Assembly (NCBI GenBank): GCA_002842145.1
Contig: PHCF01000074.1
Coordinates: 1 to 44,948 of the forward strand
Origin: Betaproteobacteria bacterium HGW-Betaproteobacteria-6
GTDB lineage: Bacteria; Pseudomonadota; Gammaproteobacteria; Burkholderiales; Rhodocyclaceae
DNA: 44,948 nucleotides
Direction of reading: 5' to 3'
A model generated the notes under the pieces. That model was not told the DNA's origin. It saw only the letters and a program-made list of their open reading frames with translations, and ran no database searches. Made by a program: the position numbers and the translations under genes. Every line of letters begins with the position of its first letter. The stretch's first letter is position 1. Of this stretch, positions 36,479-44,948 are shown one piece after another.

Positions 36479-36973
36479 TCAGGCCTGTTCGGCCAATTCC
36501 CGGTAGCGGCCGGCGTGGAACAGCAGCGGCGCGAGGTCCGGCGTTTCGTTGAAACGCTCGACGCTGCCCACGAAAATGGTGTGATCGCCGGCGGCGTGTT
36601 CGGTGACATTGGCCACTTCAAAGCTTGCGCAGCAACCCGGGAAGACCGGGGCGCCGCCGACGCCGGGCTGCCACGGCAGGCCGGCAAAGCGGTCGGCCGG
36701 CCAGGTGGCAAAACGATTCGACAGATCCTGCTGGTCGGCCGCCAGCACATTGATGGCGTGGTGGCTGGCCTGGCGGAAGGCGGCCAAGTTGTGCGACTTG
36801 TTGTCGAGGCACCAGAGCACAAGCGCCGGCTCGAGCGAGACGGCAGCGAAGGAATTGACCGTCAGGCCGATCGGGTGGCCGTCCGGGTCGATGGCCGTGA
36901 CGATGGTAACGCCGGTGGCATAGCGGCCGAGGGCGTTGCGCAGGGCGCGACTGTCGTTTTGCGGTTGGGTCAT
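36479..36973 (-). CDS. Flavin reductase-domain protein
   Basis: A 164-residue FMN-binding split-barrel flavin reductase. YATGVTIVTAIDPDGHPIGL and TVNSFAAVSLEPALVLWCLD are the flavin-binding blocks, with the late GDHTIFVGSVE. It would supply reduced flavin to a monooxygenase; no partner oxygenase is nearby. It is convergent with the histidine kinase and divergent from mutY with only a 44-bp gap. Confidence 0.92.
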   Translation of the reverse strand: MTQPQNDSRALRNALGRYATGVTIVTAIDPDGHPIGLTVNSFAAVSLEPALVLWCLDNKSHNLAAFRQASHHAINVLAADQQDLSNRFATWPADRFAGLPWQPGVGGAPVFPGCCASFEVANVTEHAAGDHTIFVGSVERFNETPDLAPLLFHAGRYRELAEQA

Positions 36974-37017
36974 CGGGCGGGGCCGGTAGGCCGGAGGAAA
37001 AAGAGGCCGTATTATCC

Positions 37018-38001
37018 GTGCTCCCGCAGCCCGCGTCGAGGCAGAATTTGGCCGCCCAAAACCGTTTTACCGAAGACCTGATCGCGCAGCAGACTCAGGT
37101 CAGCACCGTGATCCCTTATTACGCCCGATTTCTGGCCCGTTTTCCCGATGTGCAGGCGCTTGCCGCGGCGCCGATCGATGCCGTCATCGAGCACTGGGCG
37201 GGCCTCGGCTATTACGCCCGGGCGCGCAACCTGCATCGTTGCGCCCAGCAGATTGCTACGGTCCACGCCGGAAAATTCCCGAAAACCGAAGCGCAACTGG
37301 CGGATTTGCCAGGCATCGGCCGGTCGACCGCGGCGGCCATTGCCGCCTTCGCCTTCGGGCGCCGGGCGGCAATTCTCGACGGCAACGTCAAACGCGTGCT
37401 GTGCCGGCAATTCGGTGTGGACGGTTTTCCCGGCACCAAGGCCGTGCATGATCGCCTTTGGGACTTGGCGGAAAGCCTGCTGCCCCAAAACAACATCGAG
37501 GTTTACACGCAGGGGCTGATGGATTTGGGCGCCACGCTATGCACGCGCAGCCGGCCGCGCTGTAGCGATTGCCCGGTAGCGGCCGGCTGCATCGCCAAAC
37601 GCGACGACCGGCAGGGCGAATTGCCTACGGCCAAACCACGGGCGGCCGTGCCGGAACGCAGTTCGACCTTCGTTCTGCTCACCGACGGCCAGCGCCTGCT
37701 GCTCGAACGGCGCCCGCCCTCCGGCTTGTGGGGTGGCTTGCTGGTGCCGCCGGAGGGCGAGCCGGAGACGGTGGCGGCCCGCTTCGGGCTGGCTTTGGGC
37801 GATATGACGAAGTTGCCGCCGTTCAAGCATGTCTTCACCCATTTCCGGCTGACCCTGGCGCCGGTGCTGTGCCGGATCGACAGGCAGTTTCAGGCGGCCG
37901 AAGCCGGGCTGGAATGGGTGGACATCGGGCGCGCGGCCGATGCCGGCGTACCGGCGCCGATCAAGAAACTGATCAGGCAGGTTGCCAGCGCAGCGGGCTG
38001 A
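37018..38001 (+). CDS. mutY: A/G-specific adenine glycosylase MutY, abnormal N-terminus
   Basis: A 327-residue MutY from GTG 37018. Intact blocks are QQTQVSTVIPYY, GLGYYARARNLH, LPGIGRSTAAAI with the catalytic-site ILDGNVKRVL, the 4Fe-4S cysteines in CTRSRPRCSDCPVAAGC, and the Nudix-like C-terminal domain (RRPPSGLWGGL). The normal ~35-residue start (PW...PY..W(L/V)SE(V/I)ML before QQTQ) is absent and replaced by NRFTEDLIA. The catalytic glutamate position is occupied by Asp or shifted, so adenine removal may be impaired. A repeat copy at 37255 and a degenerate inverted one at 37044 lie within the gene. Confidence 0.85.
   Translation: MLPQPASRQNLAAQNRFTEDLIAQQTQVSTVIPYYARFLARFPDVQALAAAPIDAVIEHWAGLGYYARARNLHRCAQQIATVHAGKFPKTEAQLADLPGIGRSTAAAIAAFAFGRRAAILDGNVKRVLCRQFGVDGFPGTKAVHDRLWDLAESLLPQNNIEVYTQGLMDLGATLCTRSRPRCSDCPVAAGCIAKRDDRQGELPTAKPRAAVPERSSTFVLLTDGQRLLLERRPPSGLWGGLLVPPEGEPETVAARFGLALGDMTKLPPFKHVFTHFRLTLAPVLCRIDRQFQAAEAGLEWVDIGRAADAGVPAPIKKLIRQVASAAG
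37255..37290 (+). repeat. 37-bp dispersed repeat, copy inside mutY
   Basis: GCTACGGTCCACGCCGGAAA then ATTCCCGAAAACCGAA, gene orientation, frame Ala-Thr-Val-His-Ala-Gly-Lys, at the place where MutY proteins usually have a variable HGG segment. Confidence 0.6.
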
Positions 38002-39187
38002 TGCCCCAACGCTGGAAGGTTTCAGCCTGGACGATCTGGCCGTAATGGTTGCCGATCTTGCGTGACAGGTCGACGCTGACCGGTGTTGCGACATATTGCT
38101 GCCGGCCGGTGTGGTAGATGACGCGCACGGTAGGCGTCAGCATGTTGTCGGCGTGCAGTGACTCGACGACGGCGAGATGCCCGCTTTCGAGCAGAACCAG
38201 CGTGCCGACCGGATAGATGCCGACGGTCTTGACGAAGGCGGCCACGAGCGCCGGATCGTACTGAAATCCGGCCTCGTCGTAGAGCTGGCGCAGCGTGTGC
38301 GACGGTGACATGGCGGCCCGATAGGGGCGGTCCGAGGTCATCGCGTCGTAGGTGTCGACGATGGCGGCCATGCGCCCGGCCAGGGAAATTTCGTCGCCGG
38401 CCATGCGGTACGGGTAGCCGCAGCCGTTGTAGCGCTCGTGGTGTTCGAGGACCACCGCCACCGAGGTCTCCGACAGCCGCGACGTGGCATCGAGGACCGC
38501 CAGGCCTTCTTCGACATGGCTTTGGACGACGGCGTATTCGCTCTGGGACAGCGTGCCCTGCTTGGCGGTCAGGCGCGCATCGAGCGAGGCGTGGCCGATG
38601 TCCTTGACCATGGTGCCGAGCGCCAGTTTTTCGATTTCCGGCTCGGGCAGGCCTTGATGCCGGCCGAAGGCGATGATCAGCGCCGCCGTCGCCACGGCGT
38701 GTTCGGTGGCGTAGGCGTCCATGCTCTTGAGACGGGCCAGCGGGACGAGGGCGTCGGGGTTGCGGATGACCGAGGCGATCATCTTGCTGACAATCGGCTC
38801 GAGGTAGGCGGCATCGACATGGTTGCCGGCCTTGGCCGAAAGCATGAGGCCGCTCACCGTGTTGCTGGCTTCGTGCAGCAGGCGGCCGGCCCGCCGCCTT
38901 TCTTCGCCGAGCGAAACCGTGCGCGGCGTAGCGGCGCGTATTTCAGCCAGCGATTTGAGCTTTTGCTCGATCTGGTTGATGCGCGCCATCGGCGTCGGTG
39001 GCAGGTCGATGCCGCGCGCCGTATCGATGCTGATTTCGCTGATCCCCTGTTCCTTGACCTTGGCCACATGCGCCTCGTCACGGACGAGGAATTTGGACTG
39101 CCAGAGGGAATGATCGAACCAGCGCTTGTGGAGGTCCACGACATACATGCCGGGCAGCAGCTGGTCGATGGAAATCTTGCGGATCAT
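37973..39187 (-). CDS. HD-GYP domain protein with altered HD motif
   Basis: A 404-residue protein with an N-terminal DUF3391 domain (ISIDQLLPGMYVVDLHKRW) and a C-terminal HD-GYP domain. EHHERYNGCGYPYRM and DTYDAMTSDRPYR are intact, as expected for cyclic di-GMP phosphodiesterases. The metal-binding HDIGK motif is instead KDIGH: the histidine ligand is lost. It may be inactive, with a sensory or scaffolding role. Its 3' end overlaps mutY by 29 bp on the opposite strand. Confidence 0.9.
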   Translation of the reverse strand: MIRKISIDQLLPGMYVVDLHKRWFDHSLWQSKFLVRDEAHVAKVKEQGISEISIDTARGIDLPPTPMARINQIEQKLKSLAEIRAATPRTVSLGEERRRAGRLLHEASNTVSGLMLSAKAGNHVDAAYLEPIVSKMIASVIRNPDALVPLARLKSMDAYATEHAVATAALIIAFGRHQGLPEPEIEKLALGTMVKDIGHASLDARLTAKQGTLSQSEYAVVQSHVEEGLAVLDATSRLSETSVAVVLEHHERYNGCGYPYRMAGDEISLAGRMAAIVDTYDAMTSDRPYRAAMSPSHTLRQLYDEAGFQYDPALVAAFVKTVGIYPVGTLVLLESGHLAVVESLHADNMLTPTVRVIYHTGRQQYVATPVSVDLSRKIGNHYGQIVQAETFQRWGISPLRWQPA

Positions 39188-39201
39188 GCCGGCGCTTGGG
39201 C

Positions 39202-39810
39202 TTATTTCGCCTCGGCCGCCTGGGCGGCGCGCTGCTCGGCTTCGCGCTTTTTCCGGGCGACGCGGGCAGCGTGCTCGACCTGCTTCTTGCGCAATTTTTC
39301 GGCCTGGGCGGCCTTGCGCTTTTCCCCTTCGGCAGCCTTGGCAGCCTTCGCCGCTTGCGTCGCCGCCACCCTTTCCTCGGCCGCCCGCCGGGCATTCATC
39401 GACTCGGCCTGGCGCAACTCCAGCGCGGCGGCCCGTTTCGGCGCCTCTTCGGCGCTTAGCCTGGCTCGTTCACGGGCCTGTTCCTGCTTGACTTCGCGCA
39501 CCATGGCCTTGCCTTCGTTTTCCAGCCGGCGGGACTGCCGCGTCGTCTCGAGATGCTCACGGGCGGCGGCATTACGGCAATCGTTGATGAAAAACGTGGT
39601 CGCGCATTCGGCATTTTTCCCGGCCAGCACCTTGTCGGCGGCCTCCTGCCGGGCCCGACCTTCGGCTTGCAGGGCCGACGCCTTGTCGAGGCGCATCTGC
39701 CAGGCTGCCTGCTGGTCGGCATTCGCCGCGCCATCGGCCGCCGATGCGGCAAAGGGCGCAATGAGCAGGGCGATCAGGCCGGCAACAACAGGTAGGGATC
39801 GATTTTCCAT
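39202..39810 (-). CDS. Exported Ala/Lys/Arg-rich coiled-coil protein
   Basis: A 202-residue protein. Residues 1-24 are a signal peptide (SLPVVAGLIALLIAPFAASA), followed by a segment with two cysteines (ECATTFFINDCRNAA). A long charged coiled coil (REHLETTRQSRRLENEGKAM to the C-terminus, rich in EARK) completes it. I do not recognise a named family. It is 15 bp downstream-of-start from the HD-GYP gene in the same direction; start chosen at MENRSLPV because upstream residues do not resemble a signal peptide. Confidence 0.75.
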   Translation of the reverse strand: MENRSLPVVAGLIALLIAPFAASAADGAANADQQAAWQMRLDKASALQAEGRARQEAADKVLAGKNAECATTFFINDCRNAAAREHLETTRQSRRLENEGKAMVREVKQEQARERARLSAEEAPKRAAALELRQAESMNARRAAEERVAATQAAKAAKAAEGEKRKAAQAEKLRKKQVEHAARVARKKREAEQRAAQAAEAK

Positions 39811-39821
39811 TTTCGTAACTC

Positions 39822-39938
39822 TCAAAGCGGGCAACCCGGCCCGGCGACGCCCTGGCACTTGCCTGCGAGCCGGCGACAATCGAGGTCATGAATGAACATG
39901 CCCGGTGCGAACAGGTCGGTGCGGATCTGCGTGATCAT
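39822..39938 (-). CDS. Small DUF3391-like open frame, possible HD-GYP remnant
   Basis: A 38-residue frame, MITQIRTDLFAPGMFIHDLD then CRRLAGKCQ. Its start resembles the N-terminus of DUF3391/HD-GYP proteins such as that at 37973 (LLPGMYVVDL). It ends 12 bp before the coiled-coil gene. It may be a decayed paralogue or a small leader gene; too short to be sure. Confidence 0.35.
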   Translation of the reverse strand: MITQIRTDLFAPGMFIHDLDCRRLAGKCQGVAGPGCPL

Positions 39939-40008
39939 GCGGTGATTCTAGCAGGCCGCCGCGAATCCGAGCCAAACTGCCTCAATGACGCGGCAAGCCT
40001 TTGTAATG

Positions 40009-40044
40009 TTTCAAAATTCGAGCATTTTTCCGGTTGACCGTGGA
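40009..40044 (-). repeat. 37-bp dispersed repeat
   Basis: On the minus strand TTCCACGGTCAACCGGAAAA then ATGCTCGAATTTTGAAA, in the 167-bp gap before the ABC-F gene. Confidence 0.85.
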
Positions 40045-40105
40045 AGTCGGAAAATGCGCCGGAAAATCGGCATCCGGCACCCGCCTCGCTATAATCAGCC
40101 CCCTC

Positions 40106-41929
<1,824 letters not shown>

Positions 41930-42017
41930 GCGACAAACGGCAAACCAGCCGGGCTGTGTTATCTTTTCGTGAATCGACGAGGCCGATGAGCCTCTTTTTC
42001 ATTCCAAGGAGGCTGAT

Positions 42018-42251
42018 TTGAATCGCAAACAACAGGGATTTATCAACTTTGGCACCATGACCCTGCTCGTCGGTGGTCTGGCGCTCATCGGCCTGCTCTT
42101 CTATAGCGCCCAGTCGGGACACGAACTACCGCTGTGGCCGGCCGTCGTCGTCATCCTGGTCAATGTCGTCGCGGCCGGCAAGATCCTGCTCAACGCCAAA
42201 AAAGCCAAAAGCCTGGCCGCCAAGTCGGCCGAGCAGCCGACCAAGCGATGA
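42018..42251 (+). CDS. Small membrane protein
   Basis: A 77-residue protein with two hydrophobic helices (GTMTLLVGGLALIGLLFYSA and LWPAVVVILVNVVAAGKILL) and a basic C-terminus. The start is TTG 42018 behind a strong AAGGAGG. Family unknown. It overlaps the cytochrome gene by four bases. Confidence 0.75.
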   Translation: MNRKQQGFINFGTMTLLVGGLALIGLLFYSAQSGHELPLWPAVVVILVNVVAAGKILLNAKKAKSLAAKSAEQPTKR

Positions 42252-42679
42252 TCCGACGCGCCGTAGTCGCCGCGCTGGCCGGCCTGACCCTGCTCGCCGG
42301 CTGCGACAAGGGCAAGAGCGACCCCGACCCTTTTGCCCTGCTTGAAGGCGAAGGCATTTACAAGGCCGAATGCGCCAGCTGCCATGGCGCCGCATTCGAA
42401 GGCCAGGCCGACTGGCGCATCCGCCGGCCGGACGGCAAATTGCCGGCGCCGCCCCATGACGCCAGCGGCCACACCTGGCATCACCCGATGGCGCAACTGT
42501 TCGCCATGGTCAAATTCGGCATGGTCCCGCCCAACGCGCCGGAGGGCTACGTCTCCGACATGCCGGCCTTTGCCGGCAAGCTGACCGACAAGCAGATCCA
42601 CAACGTGCTGGCCTACATCGAAAGCAAATGGCCGGCCGAAATTCACGCCCGTCGGGCCGAGCGTTTTCCGCCGCAGTAA
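42248..42679 (+). CDS. Cytochrome c-type lipoprotein
   Basis: A 143-residue mono-heme cytochrome. The signal ends in a lipobox LLAGC, so the protein should be membrane-tethered in the periplasm. The heme motif is CASCH, with a distal methionine likely in [10 protein letters not shown]. Electron partner unknown. ATGA overlap shows coupling to the preceding membrane protein. Confidence 0.92.
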   Translation: MIRRAVVAALAGLTLLAGCDKGKSDPDPFALLEGEGIYKAECASCHGAAFEGQADWRIRRPDGKLPAPPHDASGHTWHHPMAQLFAMVKFGMVPPNAPEGYVSDMPAFAGKLTDKQIHNVLAYIESKWPAEIHARRAERFPPQ

Positions 42680-42680
42680 T

Positions 42681-42715
42681 CCCACGGTCAACCCGAAAAA
42701 GCGCCCAAAAACAAA
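42681..42715 (+). repeat. 37-bp dispersed repeat
   Basis: CCCACGGTCAACCCGAAAAA then GCGCCCAAAAACAAA, starting one base after the cytochrome stop codon. Confidence 0.85.
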
Positions 42716-42768
42716 GCCTGCATCGGGTAAAATCGCGGTTTTTCCGAACTCGCCGCTGGAGCCCAACC

Positions 42769-43346
42769 GTGCAAATCGTCTGCCTAGACCTCGAAGGGGT
42801 CCTCGTCCCCGAAATCTGGATCGAATTCTCCAAGCGCACGGGCATCCCCGAGCTCATGCGCACGACGCGCGACGAGCCGGATTACGACAAGCTCATGACC
42901 TACCGCCTGGACATCCTGCGCCAGCACAAGCTCGGCCTGCCGGACATCCAGAAGGTGATCGGCGAAATGGGCCCGATGCCCGGCGCCCGCGCCTTCCTCG
43001 ACAAGCTGCCTTCTACGAATTCGCCCACCCGCTGATGCGCCAGCTCGGCTGGCCGACGCTGTTCTGCCACTCGCTCGAAGACGACGCCGAAGGCATGCTG
43101 GTCGATTACCACCTGCGCATGCCGGACCAGAAGCGCGAGGCGGTCAAGCGCTTCAAGGAACTGAACTTCAAGATCGTCGCCGCCGGCGACTCGTACAACG
43201 ACACGGCGATGCTCGGCGAAGCCCACGGCGGCATCCTGTTCCACCCGCCGGAAAACGTCATCCGCGAATTCCCGCAGTATCCGGTCGTCCTCAATTACGA
43301 CGACCTGCGCAGCGAGATCGACAAAGCATTCGCCAAGGCTGCCTGA
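42769..43346 (+). pseudogene. thrH: thrH (phosphoserine phosphatase/homoserine phosphotransferase), frameshifted
   Basis: GTG 42769, with GGAG upstream, begins [20 protein letters not shown], the HAD motif I region of ThrH. After FLDKL (43008) the sequence jumps directly to [16 protein letters not shown] in another frame. About 34 bp, encoding the VVILSDT segment (HAD motif II), are missing. The first frame stops at 43035. The second frame continues with the intact AAGDSYNDTAMLGEAHGGIL (motif IV) and ENVIREFPQYP to 43346. As read, no full enzyme can be made. The clean loss could be a real deletion or a sequence error. Confidence 0.85.
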
Positions 43347-43356
43347 GTCACCGGCC

Positions 43357-44220
43357 ATGCATAGCGACCGTTTCTACACGCTGTCCGCCTCCTGTCCCGA
43401 TCAGGTTGGCATTATCGCCAGGGTTTCCGGCTTCATCGCCGGCAATGGCGGCTGGATACTCGAATCGAGTTTCCATTCGGACGTGCTGACCAGTCGCTAT
43501 TTCATGCGCATCGAGATCAAGGCCAGTTCGCTGCCTTTCCTGCTCGCCGAGTTTCGCGAACGCTTCCGCACCGAGGTTGCCGAGCCGCTGGACATGACCT
43601 GGCAGATCAACGACAGCGCCGTGAAGAAACGCGTCGTCGTCATGGTTTCCAAGCAGGAACATTGCCTCTACGACCTGCTGGCGCGCTGGCAGGCCAAGGA
43701 ACTCGACATCGAGATTCCCTGCGTCATTTCCAACCACGACACCTTCCGCGGTTTCGTCGAATGGCACGGCATCCCGTTCCATCACTTGCCGGTAACGCCC
43801 GACAACAAGGCCGCCGCCTACGCCGAAATCCAGCGCATTTTCGACGACGTGCGCGGCGACACGATGGTCCTCGCCCGCTACATGCAGGTGCTGTCGCCGG
43901 ACCTGTGCGCGGCGCTGGCCGGCAAGATCATCAACATCCACCACAGCTTCCTGCCCAGCTTCGCCGGTGCCAAGCCTTACCACCAGGCCTACACGCGCGG
44001 CGTCAAGCTGATCGGCGCGACCTGCCACTTCGTGACCGCCGAGCTGGATGCCGGCCCGATCATCGAACAGGACGTCATCCGCATCGACCATTCCGATTCG
44101 CCGGAAGACATGGTGCGCTACGGCAAGGACATCGAGAAGACCGTACTCGCCCGCGGCCTGCGCTACCACCTCGAAGATCGCGTGCTGGTGCATGGCAACA
44201 AGACCGTCGTTTTCCGGTAA
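43357..44220 (+). CDS. purU: Formyltetrahydrofolate deformylase
   Basis: A 287-residue PurU. The N-terminal ACT domain (TLSASCPDQVGIIARVSGFI) is followed by the formyltransferase-like hydrolase domain with VISNHDTFRGFVEWHGIPF, INIHHSFLPSFAGAKPYHQA and the catalytic ATCHFVTAELDAGPIIEQD. It hydrolyses 10-formyl-THF to formate and THF, balancing one-carbon units. It lies 10 bp after thrH and three before the next gene. Confidence 0.95.
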   Translation: MHSDRFYTLSASCPDQVGIIARVSGFIAGNGGWILESSFHSDVLTSRYFMRIEIKASSLPFLLAEFRERFRTEVAEPLDMTWQINDSAVKKRVVVMVSKQEHCLYDLLARWQAKELDIEIPCVISNHDTFRGFVEWHGIPFHHLPVTPDNKAAAYAEIQRIFDDVRGDTMVLARYMQVLSPDLCAALAGKIINIHHSFLPSFAGAKPYHQAYTRGVKLIGATCHFVTAELDAGPIIEQDVIRIDHSDSPEDMVRYGKDIEKTVLARGLRYHLEDRVLVHGNKTVVFR

Positions 44221-44223
44221 GCC

Positions 44224-44766
44224 ATGCTGATCCGCCGCGCCGATTCGCTGCTGCTCGTCGTCGATATCCAGCAAAAGCTGGCGCCGGCCATTCATGACAG
44301 CGAACGGGTCACGGCCAATTCGGTTCGCCTGCTCGAAGGGGCACGCCAACTCGGCGTGCCGGCTTTCGTTTCCGAGCAATACGTCAAGGGGTTGGGGGCC
44401 AGCCTCGAGGCTATCCGCACTGCTGCGGTCGACGCCCGTTTTTTCGAAAAAACGCATTTTTCCTGCGCCGCCGAACCCGGCGTCATCGATCTGCTGCGCG
44501 CCGCCAAGCGGCCGCAAGTCCTGCTGACCGGCACGGAAACCCACGTTTGCGTGCTGCAGACCGCTTTCGGTCTGCAGGCTGCCGGTTTCGAGGTCTACCT
44601 CGTCGCCGATGCCGCCTCGTCGCGGACACCGGAAAACCACAACGCCGCCATCGAGCGCCTGCGGGCCGGCGGCGTGCAAATCGTCACCAGCGAAATGGTC
44701 CTCTTCGAGTGGCTGCATCAGGCCGGCACCGCTGACTTCCGCCAGCTCCTGCCACTGATCAAGTAA
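44224..44766 (+). CDS. Isochorismatase-family cysteine hydrolase
   Basis: A 180-residue YcaC-type hydrolase. Catalytic Asp is in LLLVVDIQQKLAPAI, Lys in FEKTHFSC and Cys in LTGTETHVCVLQTAFGLQAA. All three triad members are present. Substrate unknown; adjacency to purU suggests folate or nitrogen metabolism only weakly. Likely co-transcribed with purU. Confidence 0.92.
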   Translation: MLIRRADSLLLVVDIQQKLAPAIHDSERVTANSVRLLEGARQLGVPAFVSEQYVKGLGASLEAIRTAAVDARFFEKTHFSCAAEPGVIDLLRAAKRPQVLLTGTETHVCVLQTAFGLQAAGFEVYLVADAASSRTPENHNAAIERLRAGGVQIVTSEMVLFEWLHQAGTADFRQLLPLIK

Positions 44767-44785
44767 GCAGCGGCCGGCCGTCGTT

Positions 44786-44822
44786 CCCACGGTCAACCGG
44801 GAAAAACCGCCAAAATCGACAT
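44786..44822 (+). repeat. 37-bp dispersed repeat
   Basis: CCCACGGTCAACCGGGAAAA then ACCGCCAAAATCGACAT, between the hydrolase stop and the terminator. Confidence 0.85.
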
Positions 44823-44832
44823 CCCTCCAGGC

Positions 44833-44860
44833 AAAAAAAACGGGCACCCGAAGGTGCCCG
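44833..44860 (-). terminator. Terminator of the ammonium transporter gene
   Basis: CGGGCACC-CGAA-GGTGCCCG stem with eight A residues on its left, i.e. a T run on the minus strand. It lies 27 bp past the amt stop codon. Confidence 0.9.
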
Positions 44861-44886
44861 AAGGAGAGAGACTACAGAGATAAATC

Positions 44887-44948
44887 TTAGTGGTGGTAAG
44901 CGCTTTCGCCGTGCGAGGTGAGGTCGAGACCTTCACGCTCTTCTTCTT
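44887..44948 (-). CDS. Ammonium transporter, C-terminal end only
   Basis: The last 19 visible residues read EEEREGLDLTSHGESAYHH before the TAA stop at 44887. GLDLTSHGE is the highly conserved cytoplasmic tail of AmtB-type ammonium channels, where GlnK docks. The gene runs out of the window on the right. Confidence 0.85.
   Translation of the reverse strand, partial: EEEREGLDLTSHGESAYHH

Noticed and set aside
44414-44460. Repeat-like string in the isochorismatase gene (GCTGCGGTCGAC)
   Set aside because: Match is limited to about ten bases plus A/T runs; the residues fit the family.

Overview
The window looks like a chromosomal segment of a GC-rich betaproteobacterium, most likely a Rhodocyclales member close to Dechloromonas/Azonexus. 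This is inferred from protein flavour, strong GCC/CTG codon preference and gene content; no marker gene settles the genus. No complete insertion sequence, prophage or CRISPR array is visible. Short dispersed repeats are unusually dense.

Layout. (1) 1-17.3 kb: an MBL hydrolase (partial), then a leucine/isovalerate catabolic cluster. It contains the MerR regulator liuR with a palindromic operator, a thioesterase, isovaleryl-CoA dehydrogenase, a GNAT-carbonic anhydrase fusion, thiolase, a second acyl-CoA dehydrogenase, and methylcrotonyl-CoA carboxylase beta and alpha (liuB, liuD). It also has methylglutaconyl-CoA hydratase (liuC) and HMG-CoA lyase (liuE), mixed with a DMT exporter, an HCCA-isomerase-like protein, a metallophosphoesterase, a LOG-type protein and a PaiB-like flavoprotein. 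Together these convert isovaleryl-CoA to acetyl-CoA and acetoacetate; the carbonic anhydrase plausibly supplies bicarbonate to the biotin carboxylase. (2) 15.9-24.4 kb: housekeeping and accessory genes (DUF1289 proteins, MBL hydrolase, chemoreceptor, M20 amidohydrolase, rapZ, NusG-II protein, Gx transporter, ubiX, LON-domain protein). (3) 24.4-32.8 kb: an RNA-repair island, the most interesting region. rtcR (CARF/sigma54 activator) is divergent from a minus-strand transcription unit that starts at a good sigma54 promoter. That unit carries tandem tRNA-like RNAs, a structured leader, a slipin/SPFH gene, a further ~212-nt RNA with tRNA acceptor/T-arm/CCA features, rtcB, a YcgL-type nucleotidyltransferase and rtcA. 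rtcR overlaps a membrane protein with five Trp-rich repeats. (4) 32.8-39.9 kb: GFA protein, tRNA-Gly(CCC), EF-hand protein, a CpxR/CpxA-like two-component system with a perfect CpxR box, flavin reductase, an N-terminally abnormal MutY, a degenerate HD-GYP protein and a coiled-coil exported protein. (5) 40-44.9 kb: an ABC-F ATPase lacking its first P-loop, a small membrane protein, a cytochrome c lipoprotein, a broken thrH, purU, an isochorismatase-like hydrolase and the 3' end of an ammonium transporter gene.

Two patterns cut across the window. A ~37-bp repeat (core ACGGTCAACCGG followed by an A-rich, GCCAAAA, GAAAT tail) occurs ten times between or at the edges of genes and at least four more times inside genes. 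In those genes it is always read in the same frame as Ala/Thr-Thr-Val. Separately, several genes in the right half carry internal losses at functionally critical places (mutY, ABC-F, thrH), which could be real decay or assembly artefact.
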